This document shows, one piece after another, positions 12,351-22,813 of a stretch of DNA of 64,000 nt. The position numbers and the translations under genes were made by a program. Position 1 is the stretch's first letter. Every line of letters starts with the position of its first letter. Source of the stretch: Perca fluviatilis (taxonomy: Eukaryota > Chordata > Actinopteri > Perciformes > Percidae). The notes under the pieces are model-generated. The model saw only the letters and a program-made list of their open reading frames with translations. It had not been told where the DNA came from and ran no database searches. The DNA lies in contig NC_053114.1 in assembly GCF_010015445.1 (NCBI RefSeq), forward strand, positions 17,023,224 through 17,087,223, read 5' to 3'.

Positions 12351-13975
12351 CAGTGCCTTGCGAAACTATTCGGCCCCCTTGAACGTTTCGACCTTTTGCC
12401 ACATTTCAGGCCTCAAACATAAAGATATAAAACTGTAATTTTTTGTGAAGAATCAACAACAAGTGGGACACAATCATGAAGTGGAACGAAATTTATTGGA
12501 TATTTCAAACCTTTTAAACAAATAAAAAACTGAAATATTGGGCGTGCAAAATTATTCAGCCCCCTTAAGTTAATACTTTGTAGCGCCACCTTTTGCTGCG
12601 ATTACAGCTGTAAGTGGCTTGTGTTTATCTCTATCAGTTTTGCACATGCGAGACTGACATTTTTGCCCATTCCTCCTTGCAAAACAGCTCGAGCTCAGTG
12701 AGGTTGGATGGAGAGCGTTTGTGAACAGCAGTTTTCAGTTCTTTCCACAGATTCTCGATTGGATTCAGGTCTGGACTTTGACTTGGCCATTCTAACACCT
12801 GGATATGTTTATTTGTGAACCATTCCATTGTAGATTTTGCTTTATGTTTTGGATCATTGTCTTGTTGGAAGACAAATCTCCGTCCCAGTCTCAGGTCTTT
12901 TGCAGACTCCATCAGGTTTTCTTCCAGAATGGTCCTGTATTTGGCTCCATCCATCTTCCCATCAATTTTAACCATCTTCCCTGTCCCTGCTGAAGAAAAG
13001 CAGGTAAAAACCATGATGCTGCCACCACCATGTTTGACAGTGGGGATGGTGTGTTCAGGGTGATGAGCTGTGTTGCTTTTACGCCAAACATAACGTTTTG
13101 CATTGTTGCCAAAAAGTTCGATTTTGGTTTCATCTGACCACAGCACCTTCTTCCACATGTTTGGTGTGTCTCCCAGGTGGCTTTTGGCAAACTTTAAACG
13201 ACACTTTTTATGGATATCTTTAAGAAATGGCTTTCTTCTTGCCACTCTTCCATAAAGGCCAGATTTGTGCAGTATACGACTGATTGTTGTCCTATGGACA
13301 GAGTCTCCCGCCTCAGCTGTAGATCTCTGCAGTTCATCCAGAGTGATCATGGGCCTCTTGGCTGCCTCTCTGATCAGTCTTCTCATTGTATGAGCTGAAA
13401 GTTTAGAGGGACGGCCGGGTCTTCGTAGATTTGTAGTGGTCTGATACTCCTTCCATTTCAATATTATCACTTGCACAGTGCTCCTTGGGATGTTTAAAGC
13501 TTGGGAAATCTTTTTGTATCCAAATCCGGCTTTAAACTTCTCCACAACAGTATCTCGGACCTGCCTGGTGTGTTCCTTGTTCTTCATGATGCTCTCTGCG
13601 CTTTACACGGACCTCTGAGACTATCACAGAGCAGGTGCATTTATACGGAGACTTGATTACACACAGCTGGATTCTATTTATCATCATTAGTCATTTAGGT
13701 CAACATTGGATCATTCAGAGATCCTCACTGAACTTCTGGAGAGTTTGCTGCACTGAAAGTAAAGGGGCTGAATAATTTTGCGCACCCACTTTTTCAGTTT
13801 TTTATTTGTTAAAAAGTTTGAAATAGCCAATGAATTTCGTTCCACTTCATAATTGGGACCCACTTGTTGTTGATTCTTCACAAAAAATTACAGTTTTATA
13901 TCTTTATGTTTGAGGCCTGAAATGTGGCAAAAGGTCGAAACGTTCAAGGGGGCCGAATACTTTCGCAAGGCACTG
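12351..13975 (-). mobile_element. Tc1-like transposon, 1625 bp, nearly intact
   Basis: The element starts CAGTGCCTTGCG and ends CGCAAGGCACTG, each next to a TA (12349-12350 and 13976-13977), the target used by Tc1/mariner. The inverted repeats are long, about 218 bp (12351-12568 and 13758-13975). Each holds an outer and an inner direct repeat: TATTCGGCCCCCTT and its inner partner TATTCAGCCCCCTT. This is the IR/DR arrangement of Sleeping Beauty-type fish elements. The outermost 40 bp of the two ends differ at one base, suggesting recent activity. The transposase is encoded on the minus strand. A second, degraded copy lies at 44044-45645. Confidence 0.95.
12634..13587 (-). CDS. Tc1-like DD34E transposase, C-terminally frameshifted
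   Basis: This 317-codon frame encodes a transposase that would cut the element's inverted repeats and paste it at TA. Residues 1-60 form the paired-like DNA-binding region, with the second helix-turn-helix near 65-115 and a GRP-type hook between them (RRPGRP, 55-60). The catalytic triad is visible: D152 in WSDETK, D243 in QQDNDPKH, and E278 in [10 protein letters not shown], with exactly 34 residues between the last two. A glycine-rich HGGGSIM box is at 186-192. The start is the first ATG of the frame, MKNKEHTRQV, which the second copy shares. Compared with that copy, one base is missing near 12649 (CATGCGAGAC against CATCGAGAGAC), so about 25 C-terminal residues are replaced by HVQN. It may be inactive or weakly active for that reason; I cannot tell from sequence. 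Confidence 0.93.
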   Translation of the reverse strand: MKNKEHTRQVRDTVVEKFKAGFGYKKISQALNIPRSTVQVIILKWKEYQTTTNLRRPGRPSKLSAHTMRRLIREAAKRPMITLDELQRSTAEAGDSVHRTTISRILHKSGLYGRVARRKPFLKDIHKKCRLKFAKSHLGDTPNMWKKVLWSDETKIELFGNNAKRYVWRKSNTAHHPEHTIPTVKHGGGSIMVFTCFSSAGTGKMVKIDGKMDGAKYRTILEENLMESAKDLRLGRRFVFQQDNDPKHKAKSTMEWFTNKHIQVLEWPSQSPDLNPIENLWKELKTAVHKRSPSNLTELELFCKEEWAKMSVSHVQN

Positions 13976-14003
13976 TATATACACACACACACACATATAT
14001 ACT
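13976..14003. repeat. TA-CA microsatellite, right of Tc1-like element
   Basis: Continuation of the target array interrupted by the transposon: TATATACACAC then ATATATAC. Confidence 0.85.
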
Positions 14004-14079
14004 GTATACTGTATAGTAGTAAACCACAGGAACAACAGGTTTTTCTTTTTCAAAAAGACAAACGAAAGTAATGCTCAAT

Positions 14080-14142
14080 GAGAGATTGCATTGGGTTACA
14101 GAAGCTAGTGCCATTAGCTTCTGTAACTCAATGCAATCTCTC
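14080..14142. repeat. 63-bp near-perfect hairpin
   Basis: Arms at 14080-14107 and 14115-14142 are 28 bp and pair with one mismatch around a 7-base loop (GTGCCAT). The arm begins GAGAGATTGC. No longer inverted repeats surround it and no gene overlaps it. It may be an inverted duplication, a tiny MITE or a structured RNA; the stem-loop alone does not decide. Confidence 0.85.
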
Positions 14143-15244
14143 AATAGTCCTTTCACTCTCTAAATAACGTTACAGTACAAATAACGGTTACAGCCGCACC
14201 AGGTTGTGCGACTGATTTTCCACCTCAGTTCAGTTTTCGGCTGCACTTCATTACATGCTAGCTTTCTTATGCTGAACACTCAACACAGAAAAGAAGAGAG
14301 TTAGGAGTAACCAATCAAATCTTAAGAAACACGTAATGATCAATCATCGCAGCCGAAGCACCTACTCATATGAGTGCCCAGAGATTTACAGTAGTGCTTG
14401 AACCCATCTCCCTAATAAGCCAGCGATTAGCAGGCTGCAGTGGAAAGAAAACATGCCGGATCAATAGAGCACCTGAGAGAATCAATGGGCTGCTCCATAG
14501 TTGGTCTCTATGACTACTGCCTCCCATCAGATTCTTTTATAGCTTTGTTACTCTACCATTAACTATTATCATAAAACATGCATTTCGGCGCTGTCATAGA
14601 AAGTGATGTGTTAATGTTAGGTTGCTAATGAATTTAAATCTGCCGACCATGAATGTGGTTCTGTCTCATTACACCGTTTTTTAACGTCAAGTGAAGAAAA
14701 GGTTATTCCTGATGAAATGTAAATCAGCAGGCAGGGAGACTTTGAGCACTGTTGCTAAACTGGAACTTACTGCTGCCACCGGATAAGAAGGGAACGGGGG
14801 CACAAATGGAAATAATATGCGGATTTAATGTTTTTTTCACTAGCCTGCCAGTGGTCTGTATAATAGGATAATGTCATGGTGTGTGGCTCCAGAAAGGTTG
14901 AAACAAGTATAGCATTTTGCATTTTGATCGTCAATCTATAAAAATGACACAAAGTTTAGTCACTGCTATCAACTTGCTTTTATGCTTATCACGGTGGGAA
15001 AAGGCTTTTGATTTCACACAGATTTTTAATAATGTAGGCAACTCAGAATCAAACAGACATACTGTGTCAGTCTTTTCCTGTGGGAAGCACAGGAAGCACC
15101 ACGGGAAAGACAGATTTCTTCATTTCAAGTCCTGTTCAGACCGAACCGCGACATGACTAGGGTAATATTTACTACCACCGATTAAAAACATGACGAAAAT
15201 CTCGATTGTTTCACAGTTTAAATCATCACATCACCCTGTGTTTA
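14143..15244. other. Gene-free single-copy sequence
   Basis: High-complexity sequence with no recognised gene or repeat. Short frames at 14767-14952 and 14917-15156 lack motifs. Confidence 0.5.
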
Positions 15245-15253
15245 GGGTTGGCC

Positions 15254-15660
15254 TAGTCTATATCGACAACGTTTCACTTCCGGGATTGTTCGGGTGCCGC
15301 CGGTAATTCCGCCAGACGTCCGTCATCTTCCGCTTTCTTTGTGATGGAATATTAAACTCTTATGAGGACTCTGGTTAACTGCTCCTCAGATCTCTGCAGG
15401 GTAAATCCAGACAGCTAGCTAGACTGTCTGTCCAATCTGAGTTTTCTGTTGGACAACTAAAACAACTTTTGAAAGTACACGTTCCACCAAAACAAGTTCC
15501 TTCCCGAGGCTATTTTGGAGAAGCGCCAAAGACTATTATGATTGGCTTAAAGAAATGCCAATCAACCAGAGAACATTTTTCTCCCATCCCGGAATGCTGT
15601 GTGGACTAGCCAGACCCTCCTCCGCAGCGCTGCGGAGGAAGGTCTGGCAATAAGAGACTA
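15254..15660. mobile_element. 407-bp MITE with 9-bp target duplication
   Basis: The element starts TAGTCTATAT and ends AAGAGACTA, a short inverted match, and is bracketed by GGGTTGGCC at 15245-15253 and again at 15661-15669. A sub-terminal hairpin near the right end (CTCCTCCGCAGCGCTGCGGA, about 15617-15636) is also typical of the family. The interior has no coding sequence. A duplication of 9 bp is unusual for hAT (8 bp); Mutator-like or Merlin elements are possible, but I do not assign a superfamily. An interrupted relative lies in reverse at 5955-6560. Confidence 0.85.
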
Positions 15661-15799
15661 GGGTTGGCCAAAAATGACAAAATTGCATTTTTTTTAAAAT
15701 TGTGTTTGGGGGCATTTTATGATATATAATTCAAACCGAAAAAGTCTTCACAGTTGAGATGCTGGAACCAGACTGTCATTTTTGCTTGAAGAATGTCTT

Positions 15800-15880
15800 A
15801 AGGCCCTGACACACCAACCCGATTATCGGCCGTCGGACAGTCTGGCGAAGGTCGGCCGTCGGTTGGTGTGTCAGAGCCTT
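15800..15880. mobile_element. 81-bp deletion derivative of the 62556 family
   Basis: Ends AAGGCCCTGACACACCAACC and TTGGTGTGTCAGAGCCTT are inverted repeats. The left about 55 bp match the reversed right end of the element at 62556-63118 (including GATTATC and CGTCGGACAG), so this is an internally deleted copy reduced almost to its termini. No convincing target duplication was seen. Confidence 0.75.
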
Positions 15881-16649
15881 GAAACAAATAATAGATAATC
15901 AAAATTGCTGCTTTTTCACCCCATGTCCACTATTCAAATTCAGAAGTCAGTGTCATTCTTTTTTTCTTTGTTGTAGTTGAACCTCCTGGCTCTTAATTTC
16001 CCTGCGGTGAAAAAATACATTTAAATTGAACCCCAGGGTCCAGAACAGGTGTCAGTGGACAGCAGAGCTGATCACCTGACTAGAGAGATACCAGTCTGCA
16101 GGTGACTTAATAATTCAATAGGAGTTCTATTTGCAATCACAATATCAGTGCTCGCTGAGCCGTTTGTAGACTATCCCTCAGGCCTCAATAGTTATTAAAG
16201 ACAGAAATTATATATTCATAACACAGGATATTGCTGCTTGTTTATTTATAGCTTGCTTCCATTTTTCAGTGGTATTTTGTCAGTCGACTTCCAAGCTATC
16301 TACCTTGCTATGCCTCGGGCCGAATATATACCTCTCCCCCCTCCCCAAAAAAAGGGGAAAAAAATCTTAGGAATGGCTAAATTGAAAGTGCGCTTTTTCC
16401 ATTATTTTCAGGTTCGACCACAGCCAAGCTATTTCCTTGTTTGCTTGTGCCCAGACTTTGCAATGAGGATGTCTCTTTCTTTCACTGCCTTACAGACGGC
16501 TTGTTTGGTTCAGCTGCTGTCATGGGACTGCAGAGGATGCTAGAGAGAACATTGTTCACTGTAGTCAGGGGCTCCCAAGGACAAGATGATATTATCCCAC
16601 TCAGACAGATGTGTTTGTGTGTGTGCAAGCAACAGTAACGTTATGTTTG
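15881..16649. other. Gene-free sequence
   Basis: No gene recognised. The frame at 16238-16543 has no motif and overlaps another of equal quality. Confidence 0.5.
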
Positions 16650-16659
16650 CTATTATCCT

Positions 16660-16841
16660 TTTTTTTTTTATTTTATCTTTTTGGACTTTTTGGCCCTTTA
16701 TTTGATAGGAAAGCTGAAGACTGGAACGGGGGGAGAAAAGGGGCAGCAAAGGGGCGAGGGTCAGACTCAAACCCAGGCCACTGCGGTAAGGACTGGGCCT
16801 TAGTATATGGGGCGCACGCTCAACCAGGTGAGCTAGCCCCC
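16660..16841 (-). mobile_element. tRNA-derived SINE, minus strand
   Basis: On the minus strand the head reads GGGGCTAGCTCACCTGGTTG (A box, 16821-16835) and the B box GGGTTTGAGTCT (16763-16774). The body ends in AAAGGGCC, AAAAAGTCC and an A-rich tail (the T-rich start on the plus strand). CTATTAT(C/G)C occurs at 16650-16658 and 16842-16850 as a probable target duplication. It resembles the SINE at 55863 closely in the head. Confidence 0.85.
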
Positions 16842-16850
16842 CTATTATGC

Positions 16851-17356
16851 CTTTTAATAATAATAAAAAAAAAAAAGGTTATTGAAGCAGCAAAGATTTT
16901 ACATACTACATATGAAAAATGAATACAAATAATGGGAACACAGTCATGTGGTTCACCAAAAAACGAGTGTAATTTTTGTTTCATTTGGTTATAACATTTA
17001 TTTTGCATCTCTGTACTTTGTCCTTTGCTGTGTTTTTTTGCTTTGTTTACCCCACTGCAACACAGGCATCCTGCAGGACACGCAGTCAGTCTATCATCCT
17101 AAAATGTTGGCGCCAGCTGTGGTAATAAGCTTTATGCAAGCCAACAACCAGAATCCCCAATGAGCCAAAAAGAGACTTTCACACATTTAACAGAACCCCC
17201 CACATCACAAATATTCTATCTCCTTTCCCTTTCCAAAAAGCTGTTGTCACAGCACATTTGCTCCCACTTAGCAATCAACAATCACATAGAGACAGCGGAA
17301 TCCTTGTTCGTCAGAGTGATTAACAGGAGGGAAAGAATAGAAAAAAACATTTTCTG
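16851..17356. other. Gene-free sequence
   Basis: Nothing recognised apart from an A-run at 16865-16876. Confidence 0.5.
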
Positions 17357-17379
17357 AAAAAAAAAAAAAAAAAAAAAAA
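17357..17379 (+). repeat. Poly-A tract (23 A)
   Basis: Uninterrupted run of 23 A followed by GGGCTGCC. No retroposed body is recognised upstream. Confidence 0.85.
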
Positions 17380-18418
17380 GGGCTGCCTTCCAAAAGACAT
17401 TTGTCTTCATTTGTCAAAGGTGAGCCACTCTGTTCTGCTGTGCAGGGTAGTTTGACTCCTAAAGCAGCAAATTGGCTCAGTATTGACGAGTTAATCAGCA
17501 AAGGTCAGCAGGTTTCGGTGAAGTGGGACACCTGAGCGGGGACTTAATCTCCTTCGTCCTTTAAGTGAAGGATTTTGGATGAATAAGCAGGTGCTGGAAA
17601 GCTATTACCTACCCACCTTCCTGGTTTGTCATCAGCCAAGGGCAGAAGGGCCTGGAGAAAAGCCAACTGCATCAACAAACACACTTACTCACATTTGCAA
17701 GGGAGCAAGAAGTTGGCACCTGCCATTTTGACTCTCTGATAGGCATCTAATGTAACCTGCTCCTTTACCTCTCCTCTCCTATTCACTCCCTCTCCCCAGA
17801 GACGTGAACAAATCAAAGTAATGGGTTTACAGCTGCAGCCTGTGTCCTCTGCTGGATAGCTGACATAATTGTTCCCCCCCTCTGCTGCTTAATGGAGACA
17901 GTGTGCACATCTGACATCTGGGTAAGTGCACCAATTCCCCAAGTGACATGACATGACGGGCCTCAAGAGTGTTGGAAGTTTCCAAATTTCTAGTCAATTG
18001 AACAGTAGTGTACAGATGATTGCACTGTGTCCAGTAACATCTATGAGATGTCTGAATTGATGAGGCAAAGCAAAGGGCTTGAATGTCTGAAAGAAGGTTA
18101 CACGTTAGGTCGGAGTCCACATTGTAGAAAGTTGTGGACTTTATAAATTGGTATAATCAATTACAGAGATGTAAGAATCTGAAATGCCGTGACTGGCCAA
18201 GATTTAACATCATTCAAAAATGGGGAAACATGGAAGAACAGAATAGAATGATGTGATGTGTGTTTGTTTAAACCAAAATGATCCAAGTGAAATGTGACGG
18301 CAGGAGAGCTCTCATTAAGTGTCTCCAATATGGCTGCCAGTGGCAAAATGTTAATAAAAACATGGGTTCAACTCTGTATGACTCAAGCTGTCCACTTGAA
18401 CTGCGAGACAAATAGCTT
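17380..18418. other. Gene-free single-copy sequence
   Basis: No coding or mobile-element signature. The frame at 17827-18120 on the minus strand has no recognisable domain. Confidence 0.5.
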
Positions 18419-18420
18419 CC

Positions 18421-18707
18421 ACACACACACACACACACACACACAGTGCGTCTCACTATCTTTGTGGGGACCCGTCATTGACATAATGCATTCCCTAGCC
18501 CCTTACCCTAACCATCACAACTAAATGCCTAACCTTAACCCTTATCCTCACCCTAACCATAGCCTAATTCTAACCCTAAAACCAAGTCTTAACCCTCAAA
18601 CTGCCCTTTAATGTTGTGGGGTCCAGGATTTTGGCCCCACAAAGCTGTCGGGACCCCACAAGTATACTGTATTCCTGGTTTTTGGACCCCACGAATGTAG
18701 TTAAACG

Positions 18708-18741
<34 letters not shown>
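18421..18741. repeat. CA-bounded repeat with degenerate telomere-like units
   Basis: CA arrays at 18421-18444 and 18711-18741 enclose a segment with many CCCTAA-like pieces (for example CCCTAACC near 18506, CTCACCCTAACC near 18547, CTAACCC at 18571). Around these are GTGGGG and GGACCCCAC phrases in both orientations (18463, 18616, 18651, 18684), giving an inverted-repeat character. This looks like one dispersed repeat unit inserted in, or spreading with, CA arrays; I recognise no coding. Confidence 0.7.
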
Positions 18742-18744
<3 letters not shown>

Positions 18745-18867
18745 TTTCTTGGCTGTCACAGATGTGGAGGTCAGGAGAGCCAGGGTCACAATGAGAGTCT
18801 GCAGAGAGGGTTTGTTTTCCACTTGGCAGTCTAACCTTGGTGATAGTCCATCCCCAGTGGATACTTA

Positions 18868-19060
18868 AAGGGATACTTCACCGATTTAGCATTCAGCTTT
18901 GTATCAGTAGAAACCCGATAGTATTTCTGAATGACCGTGCCTCCCTCCCTCATGTCCCCCTGAGACGAGAGATTTCTGCATTTGGGGCCTGGAAAAAATC
19001 TTCCGATGACGTAAAATGACGATTTTTGCGTCATTGGAAGATTTTTGGGCCAGAGGCAAA
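18868..19060. mobile_element. MITE-like left end
   Basis: TTAAAGGGATACTTCACCG begins a segment in the style of fish TTAA-flanked MITEs. It holds an imperfect palindrome: ATCTTCCGATGACG at about 18999 and CGTCATTGGAAGAT at about 19030. The matching right end was not found, so this copy is probably truncated by, or fused to, the composite that follows. Confidence 0.45.
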
Positions 19061-20325
19061 GGACTACAGCCAGTAGTAGGATCTACTTCCGTATGTTTTC
19101 AACACGCCCACAGGGGGTTGGACTGCCGAGTCTGGCCGAGGTATTCCGAATGAAAACGACTGTCAGCCATCTTGAATCTTCGCTAAACAGGCTTTCGGTT
19201 TTCAGCAGAAAACATTTACAACAATTATCTGCATTCAAACTACCGGACGTGTGTACCACCGGGATACATTGGTACAGATCGGAGAATATGGAGGAAACGT
19301 TATTACAGATGCAATACTCGGCACACTACGTGAGCTTCGCCTGCACGGAGACCAGCGGTGTCGCTCAATGCCGCTAGCCGGGGACATCCTCATCGGCTAG
19401 GTGGAAAGCTAACGCGCTGTCCACCTGTCCCAGCCATCCTGCTTGCAAGTGTCTGCTCATTAAACAACAAGCTGGACTACATCCTCCTTCAACGAAACTC
19501 CTGCTGTGTTTTTGTTGTTGTGGAAACATGCCTGAACAACAGTGTACCGGAACCGGGACTATCCAGCTACCAGGCTGCTCTCGCCGGCCCGTGGAGGTGG
19601 GCTGTGTTAAACTGACTGGTGTAGAAATAAAATCCAACTAGCTACTGCTAACTGCTGGTGGAGCTTGTGACTGTTAAATGCCGACCATTCGACATTCCAC
19701 GCTAATTCACGGCTGTGTTTATACTCTGTGTTTAGCTACACCAATGCTAGTATGCGTTAGCTGAACTTTACGGATCCTGCTTGCAAGTGTCCGCTCATTT
19801 AGACCACAAACTGGACTACATCCAACTTCAACAAAACTCCCAACGTGAGTTCAGAGACTGCCGTTTTTTTGTTGTTGTGGAAACCTGCCTGAATAGCGTG
19901 CACCGACTGTCCAGCTACCAGGCCGCTAGCCCTCCGAGCTAGATATGCTCTGTCGCCAGGTAAAAGAGGTGGGCGTGTGTTAACACCGAGTGGCGCAGAA
20001 ATGTGGTGATTTGTATCCATTTAACTGCTAACTGCTGGTGGAGTTTGTGACTGTTAAATGCCGACCATCTCTACATTACACACTAATTACGGCTGTGTTT
20101 ATGCTCGGTGTTTACAGCCCACCAAGCTCGCATGCTAGTATCGTTAGCTGAACTTACGGAGCCTATAAAGGCGTGTGTGTACTAAATGTAGCCTGTTTCG
20201 TATGTCGTTTTTATATAATGTCGTTTTTATATATGTTAAATGTGTAACACCACTTGAGTCACGATGAAACATTGTTTCGTGTATATGGTTGAAATGACAA
20301 TAAAACACGCTTGAGTTGAGTTGAA
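19061..20325 (+). mobile_element. Composite retroposon with two LINE-endonuclease-derived units
   Basis: Two tandem related units start at 19436 and 19774 with ATCCTGCTTGCAAGTGT. Each contains CTGGACTACATCC, TTGTTGTTGTGGAAAC and CAGCTACCAGGC, and each ends GTTAGCTGAAC-TTACGG (about 19772 and 20160). In the first, a frame reads SLNNKLDYILLQ, then VVVETCLNNSVPE, like the start of the APE endonuclease domain of fish L2/CR1-type LINEs, where the motif is normally ETWL. The second is frameshifted. The 3' end has AATGACAATAAAACACGC followed by TTGAG units, as in non-LTR tails. I infer a non-autonomous LINE-derived element whose internal unit was duplicated. Confidence 0.6.
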
Positions 20326-20639
20326 TGCCTCTGTCGGTCTGTCAAGCGGTAGGCGTGGCTTGGGAGTGGACTCAAAGCAACGAAGCAGGTGCATTCTGGG
20401 ATTTGGTGTTTTTCATCCATATAAGACCAAAACACATTTTCTGGCTTTTCTCGGCCTAGAGGGCACCAAATTCAATGTTTTTTCACATTTCTACTACATA
20501 AGTGACCCAATTTAAAGATATATTTTATAATAATAAAACCCCAAATTTGATATTTGATAATATCACATTTACTTTCTTATGATAGTTATGCTCCTCAGCG
20601 CAACAGAAAATCATCCACTTTCCACCATACACCTCAACT
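20326..20639. other. Gene-free, probably older repeat sequence
   Basis: CTCGGCCTAGAGGGCACC and the AT-rich downstream DNA may be the other flank of the element interrupted by the composite, but this is not certain. Confidence 0.35.
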
Positions 20640-21075
20640 ACTAGTACAGTGGTGCTAAGAGCTAACATGCTCACACTGACAATGCAAAAACTGTCATTTA
20701 GAAAGTATAATGTTTACCACGTTCCCAATATTAGTGTAGCATGTTAGCATGCTAACATTGGCTAATTAGCGCTAAACACAAAGTACAGTTAAAGATGATG
20801 GGAATGTCATTAGTTCTGCTGGCATTTGGTCATAAACCAAAGGATTTGACAAAATGTGGCCTGATGGTGGTGCTAGAGGAAAAGTCAGGTGATCACCAAA
20901 GCATCTTTATTGTAATTTATCCTGAGGGGGACATGAATGTGTCTGTGACAAGTGCTAACCTCAAAGTTGGTAGGATACACCATCTAGGAGTCATGAATGC
21001 ATCTTATAGCTGTTCAGATATTTTGCTGGACAAGTTCAAACTTGCTGGTGGAGCTAGAGGAAAAGTCAGTCGTTA
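20640..21075 (+). repeat. Old dispersed repeat, copy 1
   Basis: This matches segments at 32740-33115 and 54690-55770. Shared landmarks in order are CTAACATGCT, the 14-bp palindrome GTTAGCATGCTAAC (20743-20756), GCTAAACAC with AAGTACAG, GGGAATG(C)CATTAG, CATAAACCAAAG, CCTGATGGTGGTGCTAGAG, and GGATCACCAAAG/GTGATCACCAAAG. The family is non-coding here. Its class is unknown to me. Confidence 0.8.
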
Positions 21076-21079
21076 GGAT

Positions 21080-22039
21080 TCATTTTCTGGGAAATACAAA
21101 CCAGCAGTTGCACACAAACCTCTCCCATTAGCTTCCTATGGAACAAGCGCTCGTCGGATAAGAGAAAGAAAATGCTGAATGAATTGGCAATGTTGCCAAA
21201 GCAATGTCTATAATTACGATGAGGTGCCAGTGGAGAATTAACCCTGAGCTTGGCTCCTTCTGGCAAGCAATTAGGATTGAGGAAGACAAATCACTGTGAC
21301 TGAAGACGTGGCCAAACGCACAGCTGATGAGGTTATGGCTTTTAAGCTGAGTGTGTGTTACTGAGCTGACAAAATAGTTTTGTCAGCGACTTTTGTTTGT
21401 TTTACAGATTTAGCCATTTAGTATCACTTAGCGTACTCCAATGGCAGATGTTTGCGATTAGGAGGCAAATTTATGTGAAATGTTGCTTTACGCAGACATT
21501 AGCAGTCATGAGCTAGGAAATTAGGTGTAGAAAATGGACGTTAAAAAGAGCTGTTCTTTTCTCCAAATTGTAGTTTTCTTATAGTAAACTGTCCTTCTGT
21601 TTGCTTCAACTGCCCTTTCTTTGTCTACAAAGTACCCAAACTTTGGAAGGGCTATTTAAGAACAATTAACTAATAAAGCCACCCATGTTTCCAAGTGTTC
21701 TCTTAAAATGTTATTGTTACGGGATTTAGTAACGGATCTGCATAACCTAATTTTCATTATTACATTAAGTTGTGTCAAAGGATTTGATGCTTGTTTCTTT
21801 TTCAGTTAGATAAAAGAAAAGGAGTTTGCAATGTATGAAGGAAGATTTTTGGGACATGACTCCATGTTTCCTGGAAATAGGGCTGTAACCAACATTTATA
21901 CTATTTGGCAATCTATTGAAAATCTATTGCCATGAGTTACAGTCATGATTTCGACCACATTAACATAGTCAAATGCAGCCGCGACAGTCTGCCTGGGGGA
22001 AAGAAACAGCTGGCAACCAGGTTGGACTGTCCTCAGTGT
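21080..22039. other. Gene-free sequence
   Basis: Nothing recognised in most of it. TAGGGCTGTAACC at 21879-21891 looks like a hAT-type left end, but no partner end or duplication was found. Confidence 0.45.
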
Positions 22040-22047
22040 GTCAGGGG

Positions 22048-22805
22048 TAGGGTTGCAAAGGGGCGAAAATTTTCCGATAAATTTCCGGAAACTTTCCATG
22101 GAAAGTTTAGCTGGGGAATTTTGGAAACATTCTAATTTGGAAACTTTCATGGGAATTAATGGAAATTATGGGAATTTGGATGGGATGCAGACCTTGGGCT
22201 CAAATTCAGTACTGTCTTCAATCTGTCTTCAATCAGCAGATTGAAATCTGCTGCTTAATGTTGGATTCTAGAAATTATCTGTGCAGTGGGTGTGGCCTCA
22301 ATAGCCCTGCAGTAGGCTAAGTAGTACCCAAACCATTGACCTTTAGCTTAACATATGAAGGTAGCTAGCATGCTGCCTTTGATTTACTATGGTTATGGTT
22401 ATATGTGTGCTAAGCTAACCATCAGCGCTGTCTATTGTTTCCAGCCTATCAAGAACAAGTGGGCTATACAATTAACAAACATAGGTTAATAGCAATGGGT
22501 TATGTATTACCCCCCCCAAAAAAGACTCCCGTATTTTAAAAACTAAATGTTGGCAAGTATGTAGTAGCCTATGCTGATTACTGCGTGCGTGCATATCACT
22601 GACGAATATAGGGAAGACATTCAACTGAAGTTGCATTAAATCAGGTTGTTTTAACCAAGACTGCAGGATGTGTTTTTTTCCCCAACTACATTTAAGTTCC
22701 CTGTTATAGACTAACAGTATTATAACAAGCAATATTAAAAATATCCAGTTTATTCCCATTAATTCCCATGGAAAGTTTCCAAATTCCCAGAATTTTGCAA
22801 CCCTA
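22048..22805. mobile_element. hAT element, 758 bp, non-autonomous
   Basis: Ends TAGGGTTGCAAAGGGG and AGAATTTTGCAACCCTA are flanked by the identical 8-bp duplication GTCAGGGG (22040-22047 and 22806-22813). Subterminal DNA repeats TTTCCATGGAAAG and its complement-like partners at both ends, a likely transposase-binding pattern. There is no transposase frame. Confidence 0.92.
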
Positions 22806-22813
22806 GTCAGGGG

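Noticed and set aside
19045..19377. 110-codon plus-strand frame
   Set aside because: It lies in repeat-derived DNA upstream of the LINE-derived units and has no domain I recognise.
21879..21891. hAT-like left end TAGGGCTGTAACC
   Set aside because: No inverted partner or 8-bp duplication was found.
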